Counted from the stretch's first letter, positions 34,949-43,047 are shown. The stretch: 64,000 nt of DNA from Streptomyces lunaelactis (GCF_003054555.1 NZ_CP026304.1:3782001-3846000), one strand, 5' to 3'. Notes: a model not told the origin generated them from the sequence alone. Numbers and translations are program-made.

Positions 34949-35596
34949 ATGACAGGACAAGTACGTACCGTCGACGGCCGAGTGGCCGGACGACGCGGAC
35001 AGGCGACGCGGCAGAAGCTGCTCGACTGCCTCAGCGAGATGCTCAGCTCCTCGCCGTACCGGGACGTCAAAGTCATCGACGTGGCCCGGAAGGCGGGCAC
35101 TTCACCCGCGACCTTCTACCAGTACTTCCCGGACGTCGAGGGCGCGGTCCTCGAGATCGCCGAGGAAATGGCCAAGGAGGGCGCGGGGTTGACCGAACTG
35201 GTCTCCGGGCGCTCCTGGGTCGGCAAGGCCGGGTGGCAGACCTCGGAGGAGCTGGTCGAGGGCTTCCTCGACTTCTGGCGCCACCACGACGCGATTCTGC
35301 GGGTGGTGGACCTCGGCGCGGCGGAGGGCGACAAGCGGTTCTACAAGATCCGCATGAAGATCCTGAACTCCGTCACCAACTCCCTTACGGACGCGGTGAA
35401 GGACCTCCAGTCCAAGGGCAAGGTCGACAAGGACATCAGCCCGGCGGCGATGGCGGGCTCACTGGTCGCCATGCTGGCGGCGGTTGCCTCGCACCAGAAG
35501 GGGTTCACGACCTGGGGTGTGAAGCAGGCGGAACTGAAGCCGAATCTGGCGCTGTTGGTGCATTTGGGCATCACGGGCAAGAAGCCGACGAAGTAG
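34949..35596 (+). CDS. TetR family regulator beside afsK
   Basis: A 215-residue TetR protein. The N-terminal HTH (about 15-62) includes VIDVARKAGTSPATFYQYFPDVEGAVLEIAEEM, followed by an all-helical ligand domain ending in LLVHLGITGKK. It is the TetR gene nearest to the middle of the TGACG regulon, and its own promoter holds no copy of that operator. It is therefore a candidate, not proven, as the shared regulator. A 16-bp hairpin terminator follows. The position next to afsK is conserved in Streptomyces as far as I recall. Confidence 0.8.
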   Translation: MTGQVRTVDGRVAGRRGQATRQKLLDCLSEMLSSSPYRDVKVIDVARKAGTSPATFYQYFPDVEGAVLEIAEEMAKEGAGLTELVSGRSWVGKAGWQTSEELVEGFLDFWRHHDAILRVVDLGAAEGDKRFYKIRMKILNSVTNSLTDAVKDLQSKGKVDKDISPAAMAGSLVAMLAAVASHQKGFTTWGVKQAELKPNLALLVHLGITGKKPTK

Positions 35597-36028
35597 GGGC
35601 GGCTGCGACGGAGCACCCCCAAGTCCTGTCACGCCGACGGGGCCACCAATGGTGGCCCCGTCGGCGCTCCCGTCTCCGGACTCACCCGGTCATGTGGTTG
35701 CCGTGGGCCGGGGGCGTTGGTGGTTGCTGTCCGGTGGGTGGTTTCCACCGGCGAACCGGGAGCCCGCACCGCGCAAGACAGGGCACACCCTGGCCTGCCG
35801 GGCTTGTCTCGTCCTGGTGGGGAGGGGCCGTGCAGGGTCGGCCCCGCAGGGGATGGCGGCAGGTTCGGGGTGACGCGACAAGTGACCTGTATGCCGCCGA
35901 CCCCGAGGAGTCGAGCCCGGAGGGGCCCCGGAACCCGCACCGGACAAGAACCCGCACCCGTACGCCGAGGCACAAGGCACCGCACCGGAGGCAGTCGCAC
36001 GCCGGGGCCACTCGTACGCCGGAAGCCA
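35597..36028. other. Gene-free region after the TetR gene
   Basis: It begins with the terminator at 35632-35666. The remaining 360 bases contain no frame with protein-like composition or a ribosome site. No repeat or operator was identified. Confidence 0.45.
35632..35666. terminator. Perfect 16-bp hairpin terminator
   Basis: CGCCGACGGGGCCACC (35632-35647) pairs perfectly with GGTGGCCCCGTCGGCG (35651-35666) around the loop AAT. It lies 36 bases after the TetR stop codon and is flanked by CTCCCGTCTCC. The symmetry may serve both directions. Confidence 0.85.
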
Positions 36029-37234
36029 TCAGACCGCCACCACGCCGTCGCCGGAAGGCGAGGTCGCGCCCACGGCGAAGAGTCCCGCCCGTTCGGCCGC
36101 ATGGGCGCGCAGCGCATGCACCGGGCCGAAGAGCAGCTCGTCCGCGGCCGCCCGTTTGAAGTAGAGGTGCGCCTCGTGTTCCCAGGTGAAGCCGATTCCG
36201 CCGTGCAGCTGAACCGCCTCGCCCGCCACCACCCGCAGCGCCTCCAGGCCCTGCGCCAGGGCGAGCCCGCCCTCCGCCGGGTCCCACGCCGCGTAGTACG
36301 CCGCCGAGCGGGCCGCCTGGACGCGTACGTACAGATCGGCCAGCCGGTGCTTCACCGCCTGGAAGGAGCCGATCGCCCGGCCGAACTGCTCTCGCCCCCT
36401 GACGTACTCCACCGTCCGGTCCAGCGCACAGGACGCCGCGCCCACCGCCTCCGCCGCGAGCAGCGTCGCGACCCCCGCCCCTGCCGCGGCCAGCACCCCC
36501 GGCACATCCGCCGCCTCGTCCGCGCCGAGCAGCTCGGCCGCGCAGTCCCGCAGCTCGATCCGGGCCTGCGGCCGTGTCTCGTCCAGTGCGGTCTGCCGCG
36601 TACGCGACAGGCCCGCCGCATCCGCCCGGACCAGGAACAGGAGCGTACGGCTGCGGGCGAAGCCACCCGTATGGGCCGCCACCAGCAGCAGCCCCGCGCT
36701 GTGGCCGTCGAGGACCTGGCCGGCCTCCCCGTACAGCAGCCAGGTCCCGGCATCTCCGGGCTTCGCCTGTACGCCGCCGGCCCGGCCGCCCCCCGCCCAC
36801 TCCCCCGACGCGTTGTCGCCGCTCAGAGCGAGCGCCGGCGCGAGACTGCCGCCCGGCACGGCGAGCGCGCAGGTCAGCGCGCCGTTCGCGATGCGCGGCA
36901 GCAGCTCGTCGCGCTGTGCGGGCGTGCCCAGCGCGGTGATCAGCGGTGCCGCGAGCCCCGCAGTGGCGAGCAGCGGTGACGGCAGCAGCGCCCGCCCGGT
37001 CTCCTCGCAGGCGACGGCCAGCTCGGCGAGGCCGCAGCCCACGCCCCCGTACACATCGGGCAGGGCGAGTCCCGGCAGCCCCAGCTGCTCGGACAGCCGC
37101 GCCCACAGCTCCCGGTCGTACCCGGCGGCCGTGCGGACGGCGGCCTTGACCTCGTCCGGACCCGACCGTTTGGTCAGCAGTTCGCGCAGGGTCCGGCGTA
37201 TCTCGTCCTGCTCGGCGGTGAAGGCGGCGTCCAT
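36029..37234 (-). CDS. Acyl-CoA dehydrogenase, small-subunit type
   Basis: A 401-residue flavoprotein. Its N-terminal helices start MDAAFTAEQDEIRRTLRELL, and the beta-domain is shortened and variable (Gly/Ala-rich, about 150-215). The C-terminal bundle has REQFGRAIGSFQAVKHRLADLY and VAGEAVQLHGGIGFTWEHEAHLYFKRA. The QLHGGIGFTWEHEAHLY ending is typical of the second, often non-catalytic, subunit of heteromeric FadE enzymes. Its large partner is not adjacent but may be the gene at 51321 or 56308. An operator lies 18 bases upstream. Start by GGGGAGG. Confidence 0.8.
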   Translation of the reverse strand: MDAAFTAEQDEIRRTLRELLTKRSGPDEVKAAVRTAAGYDRELWARLSEQLGLPGLALPDVYGGVGCGLAELAVACEETGRALLPSPLLATAGLAAPLITALGTPAQRDELLPRIANGALTCALAVPGGSLAPALALSGDNASGEWAGGGRAGGVQAKPGDAGTWLLYGEAGQVLDGHSAGLLLVAAHTGGFARSRTLLFLVRADAAGLSRTRQTALDETRPQARIELRDCAAELLGADEAADVPGVLAAAGAGVATLLAAEAVGAASCALDRTVEYVRGREQFGRAIGSFQAVKHRLADLYVRVQAARSAAYYAAWDPAEGGLALAQGLEALRVVAGEAVQLHGGIGFTWEHEAHLYFKRAAADELLFGPVHALRAHAAERAGLFAVGATSPSGDGVVAV

Positions 37235-37251
37235 CGGCGGGCTCCTCCCCA

Positions 37252-37268
37252 TCTGACGGGCCGTCATA
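37252..37268. promoter_or_regulatory. TGACG operator
   Basis: TCTGACGGGCCGTCATA lies 18 bases upstream of the acyl-CoA dehydrogenase ATG. The arms are perfect apart from one base in the right arm. Confidence 0.8.
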
Positions 37269-37330
37269 TTAAGGGCGGACAGGGGAGATGCCCAGAGGCG
37301 CGCACGCAAGCATGCACGCGGCCGTGCCCG

Positions 37331-37385
37331 CAGGTGTGGCCGCAGGAGTGGCCGCAGGAGTGGCCGCAGGAGTGGCCGCAGGAGT
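37331..37385. repeat. 12-bp tandem repeat
   Basis: Four perfect copies of GTGGCCGCAGGA (37336-37383) with partial flanking copies. They lie just downstream of the leftward DUF1801 gene. The repeat is non-coding on the strand of that gene. Confidence 0.85.
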
Positions 37386-37387
37386 AC

Positions 37388-37759
37388 TCAGCAGATCTCG
37401 CCCGGCGCCGCCGCGGTCGCCCGCAGCAGATCCCGCAGGAGTCCGTAGTCGACCTTCTCCGTGCGCCGGAACCGCAGGCACCCCTTACCCATGTCCTGGT
37501 CCGCCAGCCGCTCCTCGAAGTCGTCCCGGACGTCGGGGCGCATCAGATAGAAGGAGAGGTACTGCTTCTGATTGGCGAAGGAGATCTCCGGCTCACCGCC
37601 CTTGCGGCGGTAGCAGGGCAGCCCCCACGCCATCACCTCCTCGTACTCCGCGAGCTCCGTACGGCACAGCTCCCGGATCCGGATCAGGGCCGTGAGCCGG
37701 TCCTGATCCACCACCTCGGCGAGGTAGCCGTCGACGTCTTCGGCAGTGCTTCTGGGCAT
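37388..37759 (-). CDS. DUF1801 (YdhG-like) domain protein
   Basis: A 123-residue protein of the DUF1801 family. The motifs are VMAWGLPCYRRKGGEPEISFANQKQYLSFYLM and DMGKGCLRFRR, with KVDYGLLRDLL near the end. Relatives have a CyaY/frataxin-like fold and may handle iron or metals, but there is no proof. It is divergent from the Ltp gene at 37796. The operator at 37776 is 17 bases from its start, which could make it a bystander of the regulon. Confidence 0.75.
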   Translation of the reverse strand: MPRSTAEDVDGYLAEVVDQDRLTALIRIRELCRTELAEYEEVMAWGLPCYRRKGGEPEISFANQKQYLSFYLMRPDVRDDFEERLADQDMGKGCLRFRRTEKVDYGLLRDLLRATAAAPGEIC

Positions 37760-37775
37760 GACCCCATACTAGCAA

Positions 37776-37792
37776 TCTGATGTACCGTCAGA
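37776..37792. promoter_or_regulatory. TGACG operator abutting a start codon
   Basis: TCTGATGTACCGTCAGA has one change in the left arm. It ends three bases before the ATG of the rightward Ltp gene, so a bound protein would cover the initiation region directly. Confidence 0.75.
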
Positions 37793-37795
37793 TTC

Positions 37796-38974
37796 ATGCC
37801 TTCCACTCCGCGAGCTCCGCGCAAAGTCGCCATCGTCGGCATATCCCTCTCGGACTGCGGGCGCGTCGACGGCCCCACGCCCTACGCCCTGCACGCCCAG
37901 GCCGCCCGCCGCGCACTCGCCGACTCGGGCCTCGAACGCTCCGTCATCGACGGCTTCGGCTCGGCGGGCCTCGGCACCCTCGCGCCGGTCGAGGTAGCCG
38001 AGTATCTGGGCCTGAAGCCGAGGTGGGTGGATTCGACCGCCGTCGGCGGGGCGGCCTGGGAGGTCATGGCGGCCCATGCGGCCGACGCGATCGCGGCCGG
38101 TCACGCCAATGCAGTACTCCTCGTCTACGGATCGACCGCCCGCGCCGACATCAAGGCGAAGCGGCGCACCTCCAACCTCTCCTTCGGCGGCCGCGGACCG
38201 CTCCAGTTCGAGGTCCCGTACGGGCACACGCTCATCTCCAAGTACGCGATGGCCGCCCGCCGCCATATGCACGAGTACGGCACGACGCTGGAGCAGCTCG
38301 CATCGGTGGCGGTCCAGGCGCGGGCGAACGCCGCCGCCAACCCGGACGCGATGTTCCGCGATCCGATCACCGTCGACGAGGTGCTGGACGGGCCGGTGAT
38401 CGCGGACCCCTTCACCAAGCTGCACTGCTGCATCCGCAGCGACGGCGGCTGCGCGGTGCTGCTGGCGGCCGAGGAGTACGTACCGGACACCGCGAAGGAC
38501 CCGGTGTGGATCCTCGGCACCGGTGAGTACGTCTCCCACACCACGATGTCGGAGTGGGAGGACTTCACCGTCTCCCCGGCGGCGGTGAGCGGCCGGCTTG
38601 CCTTCGAGCGCGCGGGTGTCACCCCGGCTGAGATGGATATCGCCGAGATCTATGACGCCTTCACCTATATGACCCTGGTGACCCTCGAGGACCTGGGCTT
38701 CTGCGCCAAGGGCGAGGGCGGCGCCTTCGTCGGGAAGGGGCGGCTGACGCGCGACGGCGAGCTGCCGGTGAACACCGACGGTGGCGGACTCTCCGCCTGC
38801 CATCCGGGGATGCGCGGACTGTTCCTGCTGGTCGAGGCGGTACGGCAGCTGCGCGGCGAGGCGGGCGGGCACCAGGTGCGCAAGGCCAGCGGCAGGCTTC
38901 CGGAGCTGGCGGTGGCGTCGGGGACGGGAGGCTGGTTCTGCTCCTCCGGGACGGTGGTGCTGGGCCGCGGCTGA
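37796..38974 (+). CDS. Thiolase-like lipid-transfer protein (Ltp type), copy B
   Basis: A 392-residue Ltp/SCP-x thiolase-fold protein. It has VAIVGISLSDCGRVDGPTPYALHAQAARRAL at the start, VDSTAVGGAAWEVMAAHAADAI (about 77-98), DIAEIYDAFTYMTLVTLEDLGFC (about 282-304) and LPVNTDGGGLSACHPGMRG (about 324-342). It is a distant paralogue of the gene at 27525. Its likely DUF35 partner is encoded apart, at 40405, behind another operator. There is no ribosome site between operator and ATG, so a leaderless transcript is likely. Confidence 0.8.
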   Translation: MPSTPRAPRKVAIVGISLSDCGRVDGPTPYALHAQAARRALADSGLERSVIDGFGSAGLGTLAPVEVAEYLGLKPRWVDSTAVGGAAWEVMAAHAADAIAAGHANAVLLVYGSTARADIKAKRRTSNLSFGGRGPLQFEVPYGHTLISKYAMAARRHMHEYGTTLEQLASVAVQARANAAANPDAMFRDPITVDEVLDGPVIADPFTKLHCCIRSDGGCAVLLAAEEYVPDTAKDPVWILGTGEYVSHTTMSEWEDFTVSPAAVSGRLAFERAGVTPAEMDIAEIYDAFTYMTLVTLEDLGFCAKGEGGAFVGKGRLTRDGELPVNTDGGGLSACHPGMRGLFLLVEAVRQLRGEAGGHQVRKASGRLPELAVASGTGGWFCSSGTVVLGRG

Positions 38975-39004
38975 AGATCCACACCGGAATCCGTGCACCG
39001 CCTC

Positions 39005-39613
39005 CTACGTCCCGTACGTCCCCTGCGCCTCCTGAGGAACGTCCGGCGGGAGCAGCCGCTCGACCAGAGCCGTGATCAGGTCGCCCGCCTGCTTCCCGGG
39101 GAAGACGTCGGGCAGCGTGAGGCGCTCCACCACCAGCCAGTTGGTCGCCAGATAGATCATCCTGACCGCGTCGGCGTCACCGGGCAGCCCGGCCTCCAGA
39201 TGGCCCGCGACATTGGCCTCGACGTCCTCGCTGACGCGCGCGGTGAGCACGGCGCGCAGGGCAGGGCGGCGGGTGGCCTCGAGACGCAGTTCGAGGAGAG
39301 CGAGGTAGCCCGTGCCGAACGCCGAGACGCGCTCCACCACGTCGCGCACCAGCTCCGCGGTCCGCGCACGGGTGGCGGGGCCGCTGAGCATGGCCTCCAT
39401 CGTGGCGTCGTCCGGGCGCATCCGCTCGTAGATCCGGCCCCCGGCCTGGGTGAGCAGGTCGTCGCGGTTGGCGAAGTAGTTGGACGCGGTGCCCGTGGGG
39501 ACCGCCGCCTCGGCGTCGACGGCCCGGAAGGTCAGACCGCGCGCACCCTCGCGGGCGAGCACTTCGATGGCCGCGTCGACGAGCGCCGCGCGCCGGGCCA
39601 GGTTCTGCCTCAT
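39005..39613 (-). CDS. TetR family regulator
   Basis: A 202-residue TetR protein. The HTH (about 10-55: AREGARGLTFRAVDAEAAVPTGTASNYF, then ANRDDLL) is followed by a helical effector domain with VVERVSAFGTGYLALLELRLEATRRP. It is divergent from a PNPOx-like oxidase. A 19-bp inverted repeat between them (39640) is a natural own-operator. That repeat is unrelated to TGACG sites, so this regulator probably controls only the local divergon. Confidence 0.8.
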   Translation of the reverse strand: MRQNLARRAALVDAAIEVLAREGARGLTFRAVDAEAAVPTGTASNYFANRDDLLTQAGGRIYERMRPDDATMEAMLSGPATRARTAELVRDVVERVSAFGTGYLALLELRLEATRRPALRAVLTARVSEDVEANVAGHLEAGLPGDADAVRMIYLATNWLVVERLTLPDVFPGKQAGDLITALVERLLPPDVPQEAQGTYGT

Positions 39614-39639
39614 CCGTAGTCCCTCGAGTCCTCTCGCCC

Positions 39640-39658
39640 GCTTGATACCACTCCAAGC
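39640..39658. promoter_or_regulatory. Inverted repeat in the TetR/PNPOx divergon
   Basis: GCTTGATACCACTCCAAGC has 5-bp matching ends GCTTG/CAAGC plus partial inner symmetry. It lies between the divergent TetR and PNPOx genes, as TetR operators commonly do. Confidence 0.5.
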
Positions 39659-39678
39659 GTAGTACTAAGGGCGGGACC

Positions 39679-40362
39679 GTGTTGACTGACCGGATGGACA
39701 ACGATCAGCAGGAGACGTTCCGGGCGCTGCTGCGCACCCAGCGCGTCTGGGACACCACGCTTCCCGCCTTCGACCCGGCGGCCGCACCCCGTGAACCCCT
39801 GCCGCTCTTCCACCGGTGGTTCGCAGAGGCCGTGGCGGCCGGTCAGCCCGAGCCGCACACCATGACCCTGGCCACCGTGGACGACCAGGGACGGCCCGAC
39901 GTACGGACGCTGATGCTGCACGACGCGGACGAGCGCGGCTGGCACTTCGCGTCGCACGCCACCAGCACGAAGGGCCGGCAGCTGGCCGCGCGCCCCGAGG
40001 CCGCGCTGGGCTTCTACTGGGCGGCACAGGGCCGCCAGATCCGGGTCCGCGGCCGGGTGAGCGCGGGGGCGTCGGCGGAGAGCCAGGCCGATCTGCATGC
40101 CCGCTCGACGGGGGCGCTGGCCGCGGCGCTGACCGGTCACCAGAGTGAGGCGCTCGGCTCCCAGGAGGAGTTGGCGCTCGCCTCGCACGCCGCGTGGGAG
40201 CGGGCGCAGGCCGAGCCGGATGCGCCTGTGCCGACCTGGACGGCGTATGTGCTGGAGCCGTACGAGGTCGAGTTCTTCCAGGGGGACGAGCGCAGGCGGC
40301 ACGTACGGCTGCGCTACCGCCGTGGGGAGAGCGGCTGGGTGACGGAACTGCTCTGGCCCTGA
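39679..40362 (+). CDS. Pyridoxamine 5'-phosphate oxidase-like flavoprotein
   Basis: A 227-residue PNPOx-fold protein resembling PdxH. It has PHTMTLATVDDQGRPDVRTLMLHDADERGWHFASHATSTKGRQL (about 60-103), ALGFYWAAQGRQIRVRGRVS and a C-terminal VEFFQGDERRRHVRLRYRR (with the R-x-H-x-R type C-terminal dimer segment). It would use FMN to oxidise pyridoxamine phosphate or a related molecule. AAGGG lies seven bases before GTG 39679; an ATG at 39694 is the alternative. A TetR regulator divergently transcribed is the likely controller. Confidence 0.75.
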   Translation: MLTDRMDNDQQETFRALLRTQRVWDTTLPAFDPAAAPREPLPLFHRWFAEAVAAGQPEPHTMTLATVDDQGRPDVRTLMLHDADERGWHFASHATSTKGRQLAARPEAALGFYWAAQGRQIRVRGRVSAGASAESQADLHARSTGALAAALTGHQSEALGSQEELALASHAAWERAQAEPDAPVPTWTAYVLEPYEVEFFQGDERRRHVRLRYRRGESGWVTELLWP

Positions 40363-40404
40363 TCAGGACCGCGCGATCACGACCGCCCGGTCACGACCGC
40401 GCGG

Positions 40405-40815
40405 TCACGGCTTCCGCACCGGACGGAAGACGGGCACCGCCGTCCCACCGTCACCCTCGACCCGGAAGGTGGCCTCCAGTTCCATGCCGATCCGCAGCTC
40501 CCCCTCCTCCGCGTACTCCACGATCTCGGTCATCATCCGCGGACCCTCGGCGAGATCGACGACCGCGGCGGCGTACGGCACGCGTGCACCGAAAGGCGGC
40601 AGGTCGTTGCGGTGCACGACGGACCAGGTATAGAGCGTGGCGCGGCCGCTCGCCCGCTCCCAGGTCACGTCCTCGCTCCAGCAGCGCGGGCAGAACTCGC
40701 GCGGATAGTGGTGCGCCCTCCCGCAGGCGCCGCAGCGGCGGATCAGCAGCCCGCCCTCGGCGGCGGCGTCCCAGAAGGGGCGCGTGAAATCGTCGACTTC
40801 GGGCGTCGCGGTCAT
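40405..40815 (-). CDS. DUF35 Zn-ribbon/OB-fold protein, copy B
   Basis: A 136-residue protein. The zinc ribbon is CGACGRAHHYPREFCPRC (about 28-45), and the OB fold has ATLYTWSVVHRNDLPPFGARVPYAAAVVDL (about 59-88). It should pair with a thiolase-like protein, probably the one at 37796, as an acyl-CoA-binding half of a retro-aldolase. The ATG overlaps the stop of the DoxX gene by one base (TGATG), so it is translated by coupling to a membrane protein gene, which is an unusual partner. It is expressed from the operator at 41285. Confidence 0.8.
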   Translation of the reverse strand: MTATPEVDDFTRPFWDAAAEGGLLIRRCGACGRAHHYPREFCPRCWSEDVTWERASGRATLYTWSVVHRNDLPPFGARVPYAAAVVDLAEGPRMMTEIVEYAEEGELRIGMELEATFRVEGDGGTAVPVFRPVRKP

Positions 40816-41264
40816 CAGAAGAGGCCGATCGCACTGTCGAGGGACCAGGCCTGCCAGGACATGGCGAAGAGGGCGACGAAGGATATGAGCGCCATCATGG
40901 CGTTCTGTCCCTGTTCCGCCCAGTCGTGGATCATCAGGACGAGATAGAGCAGATTGAGGAGCAGTCCGCCGACGAGGGCGACCGGGGTCAGGAAGCCGAC
41001 GATCAGGCCGAGACCGAGGGCGAGTTCGGCGTAGACGACGACGTACGCCATCACCTTGGGGCGGGGCCGCACCACCCGCTCGAAGCCGGTTCTCACCAGC
41101 GGCCACTTGTGCTTGCCCGCGACGTCCGCCGCCCAGGTGATGCCGGTGCCGCGCTCGAACCAGCCCTTCTTGTCCTTGTGGCGCCAGCTCTCCAGCCACC
41201 ACAGGCCGAGACCGATGCGGAGGACGGCGAGCCATTCGGCACCGGTGAGCCAGATGGTCTGCAT
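40815..41264 (-). CDS. DoxX-family membrane protein
   Basis: A 149-residue protein with about four hydrophobic helices (around 8-25, 72-90, 95-115, 120-140). It has WLESWRHKDKKGWFERG, a DoxX/DoxD-type signature. DoxX relatives are linked to quinone or thiosulfate redox at the membrane. It is the first gene of a two-gene operon with DUF35 copy B, 20 bases downstream of a TGACG operator. It may recycle reducing equivalents from the pathway oxidases, which is inference. Confidence 0.75.
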   Translation of the reverse strand: MQTIWLTGAEWLAVLRIGLGLWWLESWRHKDKKGWFERGTGITWAADVAGKHKWPLVRTGFERVVRPRPKVMAYVVVYAELALGLGLIVGFLTPVALVGGLLLNLLYLVLMIHDWAEQGQNAMMALISFVALFAMSWQAWSLDSAIGLF

Positions 41265-41284
41265 CGGGACCCCCTCTCTTCGTT

Positions 41285-41301
41285 TCTGACGGTACGTCAG
41301 T
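41285..41301. promoter_or_regulatory. TGACG operator, divergent
   Basis: TCTGACGGTACGTCAGT is 20 bases before the leftward DoxX-DUF35 operon. The rightward flavin monooxygenase starts 112 bases away and may share it. Both arms are complete except the last base. Confidence 0.8.
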
Positions 41302-41413
41302 TCAGCGGATGGGGCAGCTTGTGCGCAAGAGGTGTGCGGGCGTGATCAATTCGCAACTGAATGCCATCTTGACTGAGACCCATCAAGTAATCGTGCGATT
41401 ACGCTCACGGTTC

Positions 41414-42565
41414 ATGCCCGACGAAAAGGACATCGACCTCACGAACGACCGGCCCGTCTATGTCATCGGCGGCGGCCCGGGCGGTCTCGCGGCTGCCGCC
41501 GCGCTGCGGCAGGAGGGCGTACGGGCCGTGGTGCTGGAGAAGTCCGAGTCCGTCGGCGCCTCGTGGCGCCGCCACTACGACCGGCTGCATCTGCACACGA
41601 CCCGGCGGCTGTCCGCACTGCCGGGACTCGCGATGCCACGGTCGTTCGGGCGGTGGGTGTCGCGGGACGACGTGATCCGGTATCTGGAGAAGTACGCGGA
41701 GTTCCACGAGCTGGAGATCGTGACGGGGGTCGAGGTCTCCCGGATCGAACCCTCGGGACCCGACTGGGTGCTGCACGCGACGGGCGGCCGGGAGCTGACC
41801 GGCCGGGCTGTCGTGGTGGCCACCGGCTACAACCACACCCCGTCGCTGCCGGACTGGCCGGGCCGGGACTCGTACAACGGCGAGCTGCTGCACGCGGGCG
41901 AGTACCGCAACGCCGCCCCGTACGCGGGCAAGGACGTACTGGTCGTCGGCGTCGGCAACACGGGCGCGGAGATCGCGGTCGACCTGGTGGAGGGCGGCGC
42001 CGCGCGCGTCCGGCTGGCCGTCCGCACGATCCCGCACATCGTGCGCCGATCGACAGCGGGCTGGCCGGCCCAGCGAACGGGCATCCTGGTCCGCCGGCTG
42101 CCGGTACGCCTGGTGGACCGGGCGGGCGGGATCATGAGCAGGGTCGCCGTGCCCGACCTCACGGAACACGGCCTGCCGCGACCGGACACGGGCCTGTACT
42201 CCCGCGTGCGGCAGGGTGCGATCCCGATCCAGGACGTGGGCCTGATCGACGCGGTCCGTACGGGGAAGGTCGAGCCGGTCGCGGCGCTGGAGGCCTTCGA
42301 GGACAGCAAGGCGGTACTGGCGGACGGCACGCGCATCTCCCCGGACACGGTGATCGCGGCGACGGGCTACCGCCGGGCGCTGGAAGGCCTGGTGGGCCAT
42401 CTCGGCGTACTGGACGAGCGGGGAAGGCCGGTGACGCACCGGGGCCGGGCGGCGGCGCAGGCGCCGGGGCTCTTCTTCACCGGGTTCACCAACCCGATCA
42501 GCGGGATGCTGCGCGAGATATCGATCGACGCCCGCAGAATCGCCAAGTCGCTGGCCAAGGGCTGA
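41414..42565 (+). CDS. Flavin-containing monooxygenase (NAD(P)/FAD Rossmann protein)
   Basis: A 383-residue protein with two dinucleotide sites: GGGPGGLAAAAALRQEG (FAD, about 20) and GVGNTGAEIAVDL (NADPH, about 179). ATGYNHTPSLPDWPG (about 140) is the FMO/CzcO-type motif. It has VIAATGYRRAL near 310 and an FTGFTNPISGMLREIS end. It should oxidise a lipophilic or cyclic substrate, or open a ketone. The ATG at 41414 has no clear ribosome site; the leader is unusually long (112 bases from the operator). Probably a member of the regulon. Confidence 0.75.
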   Translation: MPDEKDIDLTNDRPVYVIGGGPGGLAAAAALRQEGVRAVVLEKSESVGASWRRHYDRLHLHTTRRLSALPGLAMPRSFGRWVSRDDVIRYLEKYAEFHELEIVTGVEVSRIEPSGPDWVLHATGGRELTGRAVVVATGYNHTPSLPDWPGRDSYNGELLHAGEYRNAAPYAGKDVLVVGVGNTGAEIAVDLVEGGAARVRLAVRTIPHIVRRSTAGWPAQRTGILVRRLPVRLVDRAGGIMSRVAVPDLTEHGLPRPDTGLYSRVRQGAIPIQDVGLIDAVRTGKVEPVAALEAFEDSKAVLADGTRISPDTVIAATGYRRALEGLVGHLGVLDERGRPVTHRGRAAAQAPGLFFTGFTNPISGMLREISIDARRIAKSLAKG

Positions 42566-42624
42566 GCGCCGTTCCCCAGGGTCGGCCGCGTGTGAGGACC
42601 TGGGGACGGCAAGGCGGAGCCGGG

Positions 42625-43047
42625 CTATTCGTCCGCGAAGATCTCCCCGGCGGCCGGGGAGGTGACGGCACGGGCGAGCCAGCGGCGCAGGATCGCGGGG
42701 TCCTCGCAGCCGGTGATGCGCTCGCGTGCCTTGTCGGGGACGTCGATGCCCCGCTGCTCCAGGACGAGCAGGATGTCCTCGGCGCGGCTTTCGACGCGGC
42801 CCTCGTCCCGGATCTCTTCCGAGAGGGGGGACTTGTAGAAAGAAAGGTCCACAGCCACCAGGTTCCTCCACTGTTGTGCGACCGGGCGGTTGCCCAGGCC
42901 TTGTGCGGTGAGTTCGACGATGGGGTCGGCGATGGTTTCCGGTGTGTCCCGCAGAGCGGTGGTTGTGCGGGCCGGTGCGGGAGATGTGCCGTTGGCACAT
43001 GCCTGCGGCGTGTCTCGTGGCGAGCATAGGCATGTAACACCGCCCAA
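42625..43047 (-). pseudogene. Remnant of a Rpn/PD-(D/E)XK-type transposase-like protein
   Basis: The last 70 residues read EDILLVLEQRGIDVPDKARERITGC and then LRRWLARAVTSPAAGEIF. This is the known C-terminus of a large Streptomyces family of putative nuclease-transposase proteins. The preceding part has SFYKSPLSEEIRDEGRVESR but no nuclease core, so most of the gene is missing. The start is unclear. Confidence 0.5.

Noticed and set aside
34957..34975. CTGACGGCATGACAG at the TetR start as self-operator
   Set aside because: The two halves are not inverted repeats of one another.
37331..37385. CRISPR-like repeats
   Set aside because: The 12-bp units are directly adjacent without spacers, so this is a simple tandem repeat.
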